A stretch of 64,000 nt of DNA from Amycolatopsis lurida (GCF_900105055.1 NZ_FNTA01000004.1:2008501-2072500); one strand, 5' to 3'; shown: positions 16,561 to 24,778, counted from the first letter of the stretch. The notes: generated by a model from the letters alone, not told the origin. A program made the numbers and translations.

Positions 16561-17556
16561 TCAGGCGGCCAGGCGGCCCACCGTCGGGGCGAGACCGTCC
16601 CGGATGTTCTGCCGCCACAGCTCGTACGCGGGCGTCCCGTCCGCGGCGTCCTCGGTGACCTCGGTCGAGTCGGCCAGGTCGACGGCCTCCTCGATGCTCA
16701 GCCCGGCGAGCGTCCGCGCGGCCAGGCGGGTGTGCGGGGGGACGAACGACGAGAACGTCCGCGCCTTCACCGCGAACACGACGCCGAGACCGAGTTCGTC
16801 CTGGTGTTCACCCGCGGCCTCGCGCAGCCTCTCCAGTCCGGCCTGGTCGCAACCGCCCGCGAAGGTCGAGGCCAGCCCGACGCCGCTCCACAGGTCCGGG
16901 CGGCGTTCGGCGGGGAAGCGGTTCACCGCCTCGGCGACCTGCACCGGGTCACCGCCGTTGATGAACCACAACGCCCGCCCGACGCCCTGGTCACAGGCGC
17001 GCGGGAAGTAGGCGGGGGCGCCGGCCCACGGGTACGGCTTGGGGACGAACTGCTCGCCGACCCACTTGTCCGTGTCGAAGTAGGCGCGGTCGAAGGCGTA
17101 TCCGTCGACGGCCAGCCAGCTCATCGTCGGGTGGAACGGGACGCCGTCCAGCTCCGGCAGCACCTTCTTCCACAGCGGCCGGGGCAGCCGGGCCATCGCG
17201 AACCCGATGCCGATGTAGGTCAGGAACACGTGCGGGAGCCCGGGACCGCTCATCAGTTCGGCCGTGCGGTCCTTCCGCCCGCCGGGCATGACGTCCAGGA
17301 TGGTGAACGCCATCGCCGCGCCCTCGTAGGCGAACCCGCGCAGCTCCGGCTCGACCATGTCCAGCCGCCGTTCGGCCTCCCACAGCGCCGGCGCGTCGAT
17401 CCCCCATTCGAAGCCGCACACCACCGACTGCGGGATCGACTCCAGGCGGGCGGTCGCCGGGGTCGGCGGCACTCCGAACCCTCGCCCCTCGAAGCCGACC
17501 GAAGCCAGCGAAGGCGCGAACAACACCTTGCGCAGAGCACCCAGCAATGAGCTCAT
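16561..17556 (-). CDS. DUF1702 / UnbL-like enediyne protein (second copy)
   Basis: A 331-residue DUF1702 protein. This family is the UnbL/E3 (and probably E2) component of enediyne biosynthetic cassettes, of unknown chemistry. Shared blocks with the copy at 45842 include RGFAYEGAAMAFTILD, FLTYIGIGFAMARLP, WLAVDGYAFDRAYF, DQGVGRALWFINGGD and YAGVGLAST-like SGVGLASTFAGG. ATG at 17556 has AAAGGA 8 nt upstream. It lies 20 kb from the enediyne PKS, separated by regulators, and is divergent from a response regulator. No membrane segment is evident. A role in the same pathway is inferred from the family's near-exclusive link to enediyne loci. Confidence 0.88.
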   Translation of the reverse strand: MSSLLGALRKVLFAPSLASVGFEGRGFGVPPTPATARLESIPQSVVCGFEWGIDAPALWEAERRLDMVEPELRGFAYEGAAMAFTILDVMPGGRKDRTAELMSGPGLPHVFLTYIGIGFAMARLPRPLWKKVLPELDGVPFHPTMSWLAVDGYAFDRAYFDTDKWVGEQFVPKPYPWAGAPAYFPRACDQGVGRALWFINGGDPVQVAEAVNRFPAERRPDLWSGVGLASTFAGGCDQAGLERLREAAGEHQDELGLGVVFAVKARTFSSFVPPHTRLAARTLAGLSIEEAVDLADSTEVTEDAADGTPAYELWRQNIRDGLAPTVGRLAA

Positions 17557-17995
17557 CACATACGTCCTTTGTGGATAGTGGCGAATTCGCGTGCGAAACC
17601 GGCTCGTGCCGAGGACACCACGCCGTGCTCTCCACCCGCTCGACGCCCGATCGAGATCGGCGCCGGTACCGCCGAACAGGCCATCCCCGTCTTCCGGCAA
17701 GGGGGCTGGTTCACCCGTTCGGCGGGCGAATTCACCGGAATGGAAAGTACTCAACAGGGAATGAAATGCGCTCCGCGCGGCCTTTTTACCGCCCTCCTAC
17801 ATGACGGTGAGTAATCGATCGCTCGCAGTTTCATCACTCTCGAAGTCGCCGCATCGTCGCAGCTCACCCGGACTTGATCAGACCGAAGTGATCTCCAGGA
17901 AAAGCGCAACCTTGTATCGTGCGAATCAGATTCACTCTTACGGGTTTGCTGGGTACACTGAGAGTTACTGCTTTTCTGGGGAAGAGGAGGTCGGA
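17557..17995. other. Divergent promoter region, 439 nt
   Basis: No supportable ORF. The left half carries the leader of the DUF1702 gene; the right half (17800-17990) is noticeably AT-richer and holds the promoter of response regulator copy 2. Confidence 0.6.
17931..17959 (+). promoter_or_regulatory. Housekeeping-sigma-like promoter for regulator copy 2
   Basis: TTCACT at 17931-17936, a 17-nt spacer and TACACT at 17954-17959, 37 nt before the GTG start at 17996. Four of six bases match TTGACA and four of six TATAAT, with ideal spacing. Confidence 0.45.
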
Positions 17996-18601
17996 GTGAT
18001 CCGAGTCCTGTTGGCCGAGGACATGCACATGGTCCGCGGCGCCTTGGTCGCCCTGCTGAACCTCGAACGCGACATCGAGGTCGTCGCGGAGGTCGGTTCC
18101 GGCGACAAGATCCTTCCGATGGCGGCGGAGTACCTGCCGGACGTCGCGATCATCGACATCGACCTGCCCGCCAAAGACGGGCTCACGGCCGCTTCCGAAC
18201 TCTGCCAGCAACTTCCGAGTGTCCGCACCCTGATCCTCACGTCGCTCGGCCGTCCGGGCACCGTACGCCGCGCGCTGGACGCGAAGGTCAACGGCTTCCT
18301 GCTCAAGGACGCGCCCGCCGACAAACTCGCCAACGCCGTCCGCTCGGTCGCCACCGGCCGCCGGGTCATCGACAGCGAACTCGCTTTGTCCGCGTGGGAA
18401 ACCGAGGACTGCCCGCTGACCCCACGGGAGGTCGAGATCCTCCGCCTCGCCGCGAACGGACGCACGGTCGCCGACATCGCGGCCGAACTGTTCCTGTCAC
18501 CGGGAACGGTCCGGAACTATCTCGCCACGGTGGTGACGAAACTCAACGCCCGCAACCGGGTGGACGCCATCCGCATCGCCGGCGATTCGGACTGGCTCTG
18601 A
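17996..18601 (+). CDS. NarL/FixJ response regulator (copy 2)
   Basis: A 201-residue LuxR-type response regulator. Receiver: VLLAEDMHMVRGALVALL, phospho-acceptor Asp54 in AIIDIDLPAKDG, Lys in GFLLKDAPADKLA. Output HTH: LTPREVEILRLAANGRTVADIAAELFLSPGTVRNYLATVVTKLNARNRVDAIRIA. GTG at 17996 follows GAGGAGG by 5 nt, a strong site. It resembles copies 1 and 3 throughout, differing mostly in the alpha-4/beta-5 surface and in the HTH turn. It precedes a SARP-HxlR pair on the same strand by 164 nt and may set expression of that module. Confidence 0.93.
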   Translation: MIRVLLAEDMHMVRGALVALLNLERDIEVVAEVGSGDKILPMAAEYLPDVAIIDIDLPAKDGLTAASELCQQLPSVRTLILTSLGRPGTVRRALDAKVNGFLLKDAPADKLANAVRSVATGRRVIDSELALSAWETEDCPLTPREVEILRLAANGRTVADIAAELFLSPGTVRNYLATVVTKLNARNRVDAIRIAGDSDWL

Positions 18602-18765
18602 CTTTGACCGCGTCTTCTCTTTTGCCACAACCGGTTCAGCGCCCGAAGTCGTGACGATCGCATGCGGGGCAAAGAAAAAATCATGCCTTGTAGTGTGTTT
18701 CCGGCACTGTTCCGAAGGTTCCGCCTCTGTCACCGTCATTGAGGGGGAGTCCGGAGGGGCAGGGG

Positions 18766-19578
18766 ATGCACGCGATGACGATCGAACCGGGTGACACGGC
18801 CGCCTCGGCCGGTGCGCCGCACGGGGTGCGCGCGCGGCTCCTCGGCCCGCTCGAACTGCACATCGGTGACACCGATCGCGCGCCCAGCACCCCGAAACTC
18901 CTGCAACTGCTGGCGATGCTGCTCATCCGCCCCGGCAGGACGGTCCACGTCGACTCCCTGGTCCACGAGCTGTGGAACGAAGCCCCGCCGCGCAGTGTCC
19001 GCCGGACCCTGCACACCTACGTCCACCACCTCCGCCGCCACCTCGATCCCGGCGGAACCGGCGATCTGCTGGTCACCAGCCCGCCCGGGTACCGGCTCGA
19101 GATCGACGCGGGAGCGGTCGACGTGTGGGAGTTCCAGCGGCTCCACCGCCTCGGCCGCGAACTGCTCGAAGAAGGCGATAACGCGGCGGCCGCGCACGCG
19201 TTCCGTACCGCACTGGACCTGTGGTCCGGTCCCCCGCTGGCGAACATCCACTGTGGACCGACCTTGGCCGCCTACACCGTCTATCTGCTGGAGCACCGGC
19301 GCGACGCCCGTGACCTGTGGATCGAAGCCGAGATCCGCGCCGGCCGACACCGGGAGATGCTCGGCGTACTGCGGTCGCTGACCACCGCGGACCCGTTCGA
19401 CGAAACCCTGCACGCCCACCTGATCCGCGCGCTGGGGCTCAGCGGACGGCGCAGTGACGCCCTGGCGTCCTACGAATGGCTGCGCTCCAGGCTCGAGGAC
19501 GAACTGGGGGTGAAACCCAGCGCCGAACTGCGAGAGCTGCACCGTGAACTGCTTTCCGAGGGGCACCCGGTCCGCTGA
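18766..19578 (+). CDS. SARP-type activator, BTAD domain (copy 1)
   Basis: A 270-residue Streptomyces-antibiotic-regulatory-protein type activator. The OmpR-like winged helix covers residues ~20-115 (LLGPLELHIGD, PSTPKLLQLLAMLLIRPGRTV, LVHELWNEAPPRSVRRTLHTYVHHLRRHL) and the bacterial transcriptional activation domain residues ~120-265. ATG at 18766 has GGAGGGG nearby; ATG at 18775 is an alternative. It is followed after 47 nt by an HxlR/SCP2 gene. The same two-gene pair recurs at 51994-53560 with clear sequence similarity, including LWSGPPLAN(I/V)HCGP. A cluster-situated activator is the likely role; target operators were not identified. Confidence 0.92.
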   Translation: MHAMTIEPGDTAASAGAPHGVRARLLGPLELHIGDTDRAPSTPKLLQLLAMLLIRPGRTVHVDSLVHELWNEAPPRSVRRTLHTYVHHLRRHLDPGGTGDLLVTSPPGYRLEIDAGAVDVWEFQRLHRLGRELLEEGDNAAAAHAFRTALDLWSGPPLANIHCGPTLAAYTVYLLEHRRDARDLWIEAEIRAGRHREMLGVLRSLTTADPFDETLHAHLIRALGLSGRRSDALASYEWLRSRLEDELGVKPSAELRELHRELLSEGHPVR

Positions 19579-19625
19579 CCGAGCACCACCGCCACCACCA
19601 GATCAAGGAATATGAGGAGTCAAGC

Positions 19626-20312
19626 ATGACCGCTCGCACCTATGGCCAGTTCTGCGGCCTCGCCCGCGCCCTCGAGATCATCGGGGAACGCTGGTCCCTG
19701 CTCGTGATCCGTGACCTGGTACTCGGCCCGAAACGCTTCGACGAGCTACAACAGGGCTTGCCGAAGATCCCGATGAGCATCCTGTCGACCCGGCTCAACG
19801 AGCTGGAGCGGCACGGTGTCGTCCAGCGCCGGGTGCTCTCGCAGCTCGACGCCGGGGTGGTCTACGAGCTGACCGAATACGGCAACGACCTCGACCAGAT
19901 CGTGCTGCAGCTGGGCCTGTGGGGCGCCCGCTCGCTCGGCGACCCGACGGCGGACGACCTGTTCACCCTCGACTCGGCCGTCCTGTCGCTGTACACCACG
20001 TTCCAGCCGGACGCGGCCCGTGGCGTCCACTGCGCGTTCGAGATGCACTACGGCGGCGAGATGGTCATCCACGCGGTGATCGAGGACGGCGCGCTGACCG
20101 CGGGCGAGGGCCCGCACCCGGACCCGGACCTCGTCATCGAGCCGCGCGGCCCGGTCATGCTGAAGCTGCTGAACGGCGAGATGGACGCCGCGAGCGCGCT
20201 CACCAGCGGCGCCGTGGCCGTCAAGGGCGACCCGGACAAGCTGGAGCTGTTCACCCGGATGTTCCACATCCCCTCGGCGCCGACGAAGACCGAAGGGCTC
20301 GTCACGCATTGA
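19626..20312 (+). CDS. HxlR-type regulator with SCP2-like C-terminus (copy 1)
   Basis: A 228-residue regulator: an HxlR winged helix at residues ~1-100 (TYGQFCGLARALEIIGERWSLLVIRDL, then FDELQQGLPKIPMSILSTRLNELERHG) followed by a ~110-residue SCP2/sterol-carrier-like domain (VHCAFEMHYGGEMVIHAVIEDGALT). The C-terminal domain may bind a hydrophobic ligand such as a polyene or polyketide intermediate; this is inference. ATG at 19626 has GAGGAG 6 nt upstream. It has exactly the same length as the homologue at 52874 and long identical stretches with it, so the two arose by duplication. The partner SARP gene lies 47 nt upstream. Confidence 0.9.
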   Translation: MTARTYGQFCGLARALEIIGERWSLLVIRDLVLGPKRFDELQQGLPKIPMSILSTRLNELERHGVVQRRVLSQLDAGVVYELTEYGNDLDQIVLQLGLWGARSLGDPTADDLFTLDSAVLSLYTTFQPDAARGVHCAFEMHYGGEMVIHAVIEDGALTAGEGPHPDPDLVIEPRGPVMLKLLNGEMDAASALTSGAVAVKGDPDKLELFTRMFHIPSAPTKTEGLVTH

Positions 20313-20354
20313 GGACGTTCCAGCGGCGGGGCCGGGGCGCCGGTCCCGCCGTTC

Positions 20355-20975
20355 CTATTCGAACCGTGAGGTGTCGCCGGCGCCCCGCCGCACGATCTCC
20401 GGTTCCCCCGACGAGAAGTCGATGACCGTGGTGGGTTCGACCCCGCATTCACCGGAGTCGATCACCGCGTCCACCACGTGCTCCAGCCGTTCCTTGATGT
20501 CCCAGCCCTGGGTCATCGGCTCCTCCTGGTCGGGCAGCAGCAGCGTGCTCGACAGCAGCGGTTCGCCGAGCTCGCCCAGCAGCGCCTGGGTGACCACGTG
20601 GTCCGGGATGCGCACGCCGACGGTCTTCTTCTTGGCGTGCAGCAGCCGGCGCGGAACCTCCTTGGTGGCCGGGAGGATGAACGTGTAGCTGCCGGGTGTA
20701 GACGCCTTGACCGCGCGGAAGACCGCGTTGTCCACGTGCACGAACTGGCCCAGTTGAGCGAAATCCTGGCACACCAGAGTGAAATGGTGGCGGTCGTCCA
20801 GCTTGCGGATGCTCCGGATGCGATCGATGCCCTGCCTGTTCCCCAGCTGGCAGCCGAGGGCGAAGCAGGAATCCGTCGGATACGCGATGAGCCCGTCTTC
20901 GCGCAGTATATCGACGACCTGTCCGATCGCGCGCCGTTGCGGATTTTCCGGATGTACGTCGAAATACCTGGCCAT
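20355..20975 (-). CDS. YciO/YrdC-type (Sua5-like) protein
   Basis: A 206-residue YrdC-fold protein of the YciO branch, related to threonylcarbamoyl-AMP synthases that make the t6A tRNA modification. It has DILREDGLIAYPTDSCFALGC, RIRSIRKLDDRHHFTLVC, PGSYTFILPATKEVPRRLLHAKKKTVGVRIPDH and LLSSTLLLPDQEEP, matching the KRP..PL region and the S-x-N-like block in altered form. YciO proteins are close to TsaC but may have lost or changed activity. It stands between the regulator module and the sensor kinase, convergent with the HxlR gene; it looks like a core-genome gene rather than part of the pathway. Confidence 0.88.
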   Translation of the reverse strand: MARYFDVHPENPQRRAIGQVVDILREDGLIAYPTDSCFALGCQLGNRQGIDRIRSIRKLDDRHHFTLVCQDFAQLGQFVHVDNAVFRAVKASTPGSYTFILPATKEVPRRLLHAKKKTVGVRIPDHVVTQALLGELGEPLLSSTLLLPDQEEPMTQGWDIKERLEHVVDAVIDSGECGVEPTTVIDFSSGEPEIVRRGAGDTSRFE

Positions 20976-21334
20976 GCGCAGAGCTTAAGGCCACCGGTCC
21001 TCGCCCGCCGCGAGAGGCCGCCCGGCGTCGCGTACACAGTGGATCTCCCGGAGCCCCGTCCTCGGCTCCGGCGTCTTCCATAATGGCATGTTCCGCGACG
21101 AACCCGGTGGTGCGAACAGCCCACACACCTGCGGGTGACCGGCCGAATTTCCTATCCCCAGCAGGGAAAGCGTCTCCCTGTTCGCCGTTCTTCCTTTGCC
21201 CGAAGGAAGCAACCCCGGTAACGAACATGGGTTATGATCCGAATCATAGCGATGGAAGGCCGTATCGCGGCCCGGGCCGTCGCGAGGGGGAACGCGACCG
21301 GATCGAGCCGTCTTCTGTTATCACTGGGGTGCCT
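20976..21334. other. Intergenic region with small inverted repeat, 359 nt
   Basis: No supportable separate ORF, though the kinase reading frame is open back to 21227. At 21233-21248 lies TATGAT, CCGA, ATCATA, a 6-bp palindrome spaced by 4 nt in an AT-rich patch, which looks like an operator for the kinase gene. Confidence 0.45.
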
Positions 21335-23656
21335 GTGCCGGACCAGCTCGCTGTGACCGCCGAACCGCTGGGAACCGCCGGCATCGACCGGCGGCCCCGC
21401 CGGGCGCTGTTCCTCGCCGGGCTGATCATCACCGTCGTCTTCGTCAACTCCTGCCTGGTCGGTCTCCTCGGCGTGCTGCTCCGGCCGGGCGTCGACTTCT
21501 GGCATGGGCTGCTCGCGGTCCTTTACGTCGGCCCCGTGCTGGCGATCCAGCTGTTGTACTTCAGCCGTCCGGCGGTCCGGCTGGACACCAGGCGCGCGAA
21601 AGCGATGCTGGTGGTCCAGGCCTGCCTCGCCTACTTGCCTGCCTTGCACTTCGACGCGGCCCTGACGTCGCTGACCACGCTCGCGGCGGGCAGCGCACTG
21701 CTGCTGTTACGGCCGCGGACGGGGTGGACGGTGTTCGCCGTGCTCATGGCGGCCACGACCTGGATCCTGTGGACGTACGACGCCACCTGGCACGGAGCGG
21801 TGCTCGACAGCATCACCGCGATCCTCTACGCCCTGGTCGTGTACCTGCTGACCTGGCTCGCGCGGCTGGTGACCGAACTGCACCAGGCCAGGACCGAGCT
21901 GGCCCGGCGCGCGGTGGCGGAACAACGGCTGGCCTTCGCCAGGGACCTGCACGACCTGCTCGGGCTCAGCCTGTCCGCGATCGCGCTCAAGGGCGAACTG
22001 GTGCTCCGGTTGCTGCGCAAATCCCTGGAAGGGGCCCGTGCGGAACTCGCCGAAATCACCGGGATCGCCCAGCGGACGCTGTCCGACGTGCGATCGGTGG
22101 CGAGGGGTTACCGAGAACTGTCGCTCGAGAAGGAGTCCCGGACCGCGGTGTCGTTGCTCTCGGCCTCCAACGTCGCCGTGCGGGCCGACCTCGAACCCGT
22201 CGAACTGCCGGTGAAGCTGCGCACCCTGCTGGCGAAGGTGCTGCGGGAGGGGATCACGAACGTGCTCCGCTACACGGGCGTCGAGCACTGCGAGATCTCC
22301 GTGCGCGAGCACGAAGGCCGGGTCGTCCTGGAGATCGTCCACGACGGGACGGCACACGAGGATCTCCCGGAGGAAACGGCGGAGAGCCTGCGCGAGGTGA
22401 CCGAGGAGGTCGCCGGGCACGGCGGGGAGCTGAGCGCGGGTCCCGACGCGGCGGGCCGATGGCGGCTGCACGCCGCACTCCCGGTGCCCGACCAGATCGA
22501 GCCCGCCGAGACCGTGCTGGCCGAGGCGCCCGGCCACTGGTCCCGGATCGACGCCAGGAACGTCCAATGGACGCTGACGGTGATCTTCATCCTCTTCGGT
22601 CTCTCGGCGATGACCCGCGCCTTCATGCTGACCGACGACGGCTGGTCCATCGCGCTCATCGCCGGGTACCTCACCGCGTCGATCACGCTGCAGCTGTCCT
22701 ATTTCGCCCGGCCGAACGTCCGGCTGCGCTCGCGGCAGAGCTACGCGCTGTTGTTCGTCCAGGGCTGCCTGATCTTCCTGCCGCTGATCCCCCTCGGGAG
22801 CGCCTGGGTGAGCATGCCCAGCCTGTTCGCCGGCACCGCGCTGCTGGTGTTGCCGCCCTTGGCGGGCTGGACGGCGTTCGCCCTGACGGCCGCCGGCGTG
22901 TTGTGGATCCGGCTCGCGGCGGGCGCCGACTTCCTCGGCGGTTTCTACACCTTCGCGTCCATGCTGAACACCGGGCTGATGGTCTTCGGGCTCATCTGGC
23001 TGATCCGGCTGGTCACCGAACTGGGCGAGACCAGGAAACGGCTCGCCGAGGTCGCGGTCGCCGAGGAACGGCTGCGCTTCGCCCGCGACCTGCACGACCT
23101 GCTCGGCATGAGCCTCTCGGCGATCGCGCTGAAGAGCGAGCTGACCAGCCGGATCATGGACATCGACACCACGCGGGCCTCCGACGAGCTGCTGGAGATC
23201 CTCGGGCTGACCCGGCAGGCGCTGACGGACGTCCGCTCGGTGGCCAGCGGCTATCGGGAACTGTCACTGGACCAGGAGTCCCGCTCGGCGAAGGCGGTGC
23301 TGACGGCCGCCGACGTCCAGGTGCGGCTGGAGGTCGAACACGAGGACCTGCCGGCGACGGTGCGGACGGTGCTGGCCGTGGTGCTGCGCGAGGGCGTGAC
23401 GAACGTGTTGCGGCACAGCAAGGTCGAACGCTGCGAGATCGCCGTGCGGCGGACCGGTGACGGCGTCGCGCTCGACATCGTCAACGACGGCGTCCAGAAC
23501 GGGCAGCCACCGGACCGGGATCGGCCGAGGCGGATCGAGGCCCCGGGCAGCGGCATCACCAACATGTCCGACCGGGTCGCCGGGCTCGGCGGGGAACTGA
23601 CCGCAGGTGTCGAACCCGACGGCCGGTTTCGGTTGCGCGCGGTGGTGCCGGTCTAG
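21335..23656 (+). CDS. Double sensor histidine kinase (tandem internal duplication)
   Basis: A ~773-residue protein consisting of two complete NarX/DesK-like kinase units in one chain. Unit 1 has membrane helices at residues ~25-175, H-box FARDLHDLLG with His206 and an ATPase domain to ~385. Unit 2 has helices at ~410-560, an H-box with the same FARDLHDLLG and His587, and an ATPase domain to the end. The units are 381 residues apart. Unit 2 keeps the G-boxes (IVNDG and GSGITNMSDRVAGLGGEL). In unit 1 the second glycine box is replaced by ESLREVTEEVAGHGGEL, so ATP binding is doubtful. The start could be GTG 21335 (GGGG upstream), GTG 21329 or ATG 21227. It is convergent with response regulator copy 3; both stops share one CTAG. 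Confidence 0.9.
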   Translation: MPDQLAVTAEPLGTAGIDRRPRRALFLAGLIITVVFVNSCLVGLLGVLLRPGVDFWHGLLAVLYVGPVLAIQLLYFSRPAVRLDTRRAKAMLVVQACLAYLPALHFDAALTSLTTLAAGSALLLLRPRTGWTVFAVLMAATTWILWTYDATWHGAVLDSITAILYALVVYLLTWLARLVTELHQARTELARRAVAEQRLAFARDLHDLLGLSLSAIALKGELVLRLLRKSLEGARAELAEITGIAQRTLSDVRSVARGYRELSLEKESRTAVSLLSASNVAVRADLEPVELPVKLRTLLAKVLREGITNVLRYTGVEHCEISVREHEGRVVLEIVHDGTAHEDLPEETAESLREVTEEVAGHGGELSAGPDAAGRWRLHAALPVPDQIEPAETVLAEAPGHWSRIDARNVQWTLTVIFILFGLSAMTRAFMLTDDGWSIALIAGYLTASITLQLSYFARPNVRLRSRQSYALLFVQGCLIFLPLIPLGSAWVSMPSLFAGTALLVLPPLAGWTAFALTAAGVLWIRLAAGADFLGGFYTFASMLNTGLMVFGLIWLIRLVTELGETRKRLAEVAVAEERLRFARDLHDLLGMSLSAIALKSELTSRIMDIDTTRASDELLEILGLTRQALTDVRSVASGYRELSLDQESRSAKAVLTAADVQVRLEVEHEDLPATVRTVLAVVLREGVTNVLRHSKVERCEIAVRRTGDGVALDIVNDGVQNGQPPDRDRPRRIEAPGSGITNMSDRVAGLGGELTAGVEPDGRFRLRAVVPV

Positions 23657-24261
23657 ATCCAGCCGGATTCCCTGGCGATCCGGATCGCGTCGACCCGGTT
23701 GCGCGCGTTGAGTTTCGCGACGATCGAGGTCAGGTAGTTGCGTACGGTCCCGGTGGAGAGAAACGCTTTCGCCGCGACCTCCAGCGTGTCGCGGCCCTCC
23801 GCGGTCAACCGCAGGACGTCGATCTCGCGCGGCGTCAGCGGGCATTCCACGGTGTCCCAGGCGGCGAGGGCCAGGTCGCCGTCGACCATGCGCCTCCCGG
23901 CCGCCACGCCGCGCACGGCGTTGGCCAGTTTCTCCGCGGGCGCGTCCTTCAGCAGGAATCCGTTCACCTTGGCGGCCAGCGCCCGGCGGAGCGTGCCGGG
24001 CCTGCCAAGGCTGGTCAGGATCAGGGTCCTGACTTCGGGAAGCTGCTCGTGGATCTCGGTGGCCGCGGTGAGACCGTCCTTGCCGGGAAGGTCGATGTCG
24101 ATGATCGCGACCTGGGTTCGTGAAGTCCGCGCGGCGGCCAGGATCTCGTCGCCGGACGCCACTTCGGACACCACTTCGATGTCGGGCTCCAACCGCAGCA
24201 ACGCCACGAGAGCCCCTCTGACGATATGCATGTCTTCGGCCACGAGAACTCTGATCGCCAT
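23653..24261 (-). CDS. NarL/FixJ response regulator (copy 3)
   Basis: A 202-residue LuxR-type response regulator with the phospho-acceptor in AIIDIDLPGKDG, Lys in GFLLKDAPAEKLA, and HTH LTPREIDVLRLTAEGRDTLEVAAKAFLSTGTVRNYLTSIVAKLNARN. It is closest to copy 1 at the N-terminus (VLVAEDMHIVRGALVALL identical) and at the C-terminal RIARESGW. ATG at 24261 follows GGGGGCGTA. Its stop codon overlaps the stop codon of the double kinase on the other strand, so it is the kinase's direct neighbour and its most likely partner, although the convergent arrangement means they are not cotranscribed. Confidence 0.93.
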   Translation of the reverse strand: MAIRVLVAEDMHIVRGALVALLRLEPDIEVVSEVASGDEILAAARTSRTQVAIIDIDLPGKDGLTAATEIHEQLPEVRTLILTSLGRPGTLRRALAAKVNGFLLKDAPAEKLANAVRGVAAGRRMVDGDLALAAWDTVECPLTPREIDVLRLTAEGRDTLEVAAKAFLSTGTVRNYLTSIVAKLNARNRVDAIRIARESGWI

Positions 24262-24451
24262 TACGCCGCCCCCTTCGTGCGCACCCCCACGACCCAACAT
24301 AAACACGCCCGTACGGAACGCGTTCCACCGTTCGAGTGACGCACCCGACCTGTCCCAGTGAGGGCGATACGCCGAATGAACCGCACCGCTACGAATTCCG
24401 CGCCTCGCCCGGTCGCTTTCCGTCATCGTGCCGTGGCTCAACACACGAAAA

Positions 24452-24490
24452 CCGGCCGCCACTCGCGTTCGGGGCGCGAGCGACGGCCGG
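24452..24490 (-). terminator. Intrinsic terminator of the candidate precursor gene
   Basis: On the minus strand: CCGGCCG, small internal loop, CTCGCG, loop, CGCGAG, CGGCCGG, then TTTTCG. A stem of 13 bp followed by a T-run, starting 10 nt after the peptide stop codon. This is unusually canonical for such GC-rich DNA. Confidence 0.75.
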
Positions 24491-24500
24491 CGAGGTGCCC

Positions 24501-24692
24501 TCAGCTGGCTTCGGCCAGCGGCGGGGCGGTGGTGCAGACGGTGGTGAAACAGCCGAAGGCCTGCCCACCCTGCCGGTTGGACCAGTTGTCGAACCGGTCG
24601 ATCACCAGCTCGACCTGGTGCCCGGCCGAAGCGGTGTCGATCCCACGGACGGCGAAGAGCGAACGGACGTTGTCGGTCACAGCGTTCTGCAT
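24501..24692 (-). CDS. Candidate RiPP precursor peptide (Cys/Thr-rich C-terminus)
   Basis: A 63-residue peptide with GGGAG 8 nt before ATG and its own terminator. The first ~42 residues are leader-like and partly helical (SLFAVRGIDTA, HQVELVIDRFDNWSNRQ). A glycine pair precedes the tail QAFGCFTTVCTTAPPLAEAS, which carries two Cys and four Thr in eight positions. That is the residue set that YcaO cyclodehydratases turn into thiazol(in)es and methyloxazol(in)es. The window encodes such an enzyme (49499) and a SagB-type dehydrogenase (48011), but ~24 kb away. No lanthipeptide, lasso or sactipeptide enzymes are present. I do not recognise the peptide family; a small structural or regulatory protein remains possible. 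Confidence 0.6.
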   Translation of the reverse strand: MQNAVTDNVRSLFAVRGIDTASAGHQVELVIDRFDNWSNRQGGQAFGCFTTVCTTAPPLAEAS

Positions 24693-24778
24693 CGAAATGA
24701 CTCCCAGGCTGGTCGCGGGTGTTTCTTCACTGAGGAAATCGTGCCCGCATGCCCGTTTTCCGACCAGTGTCGCGCATC

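Noticed and set aside
24501..24692. Lanthipeptide, lasso or thiopeptide precursor
   Set aside because: No LanB/C/M/KC, lasso cyclase, or thiopeptide pyridine synthase is in the window; only azole-forming enzymes are present.
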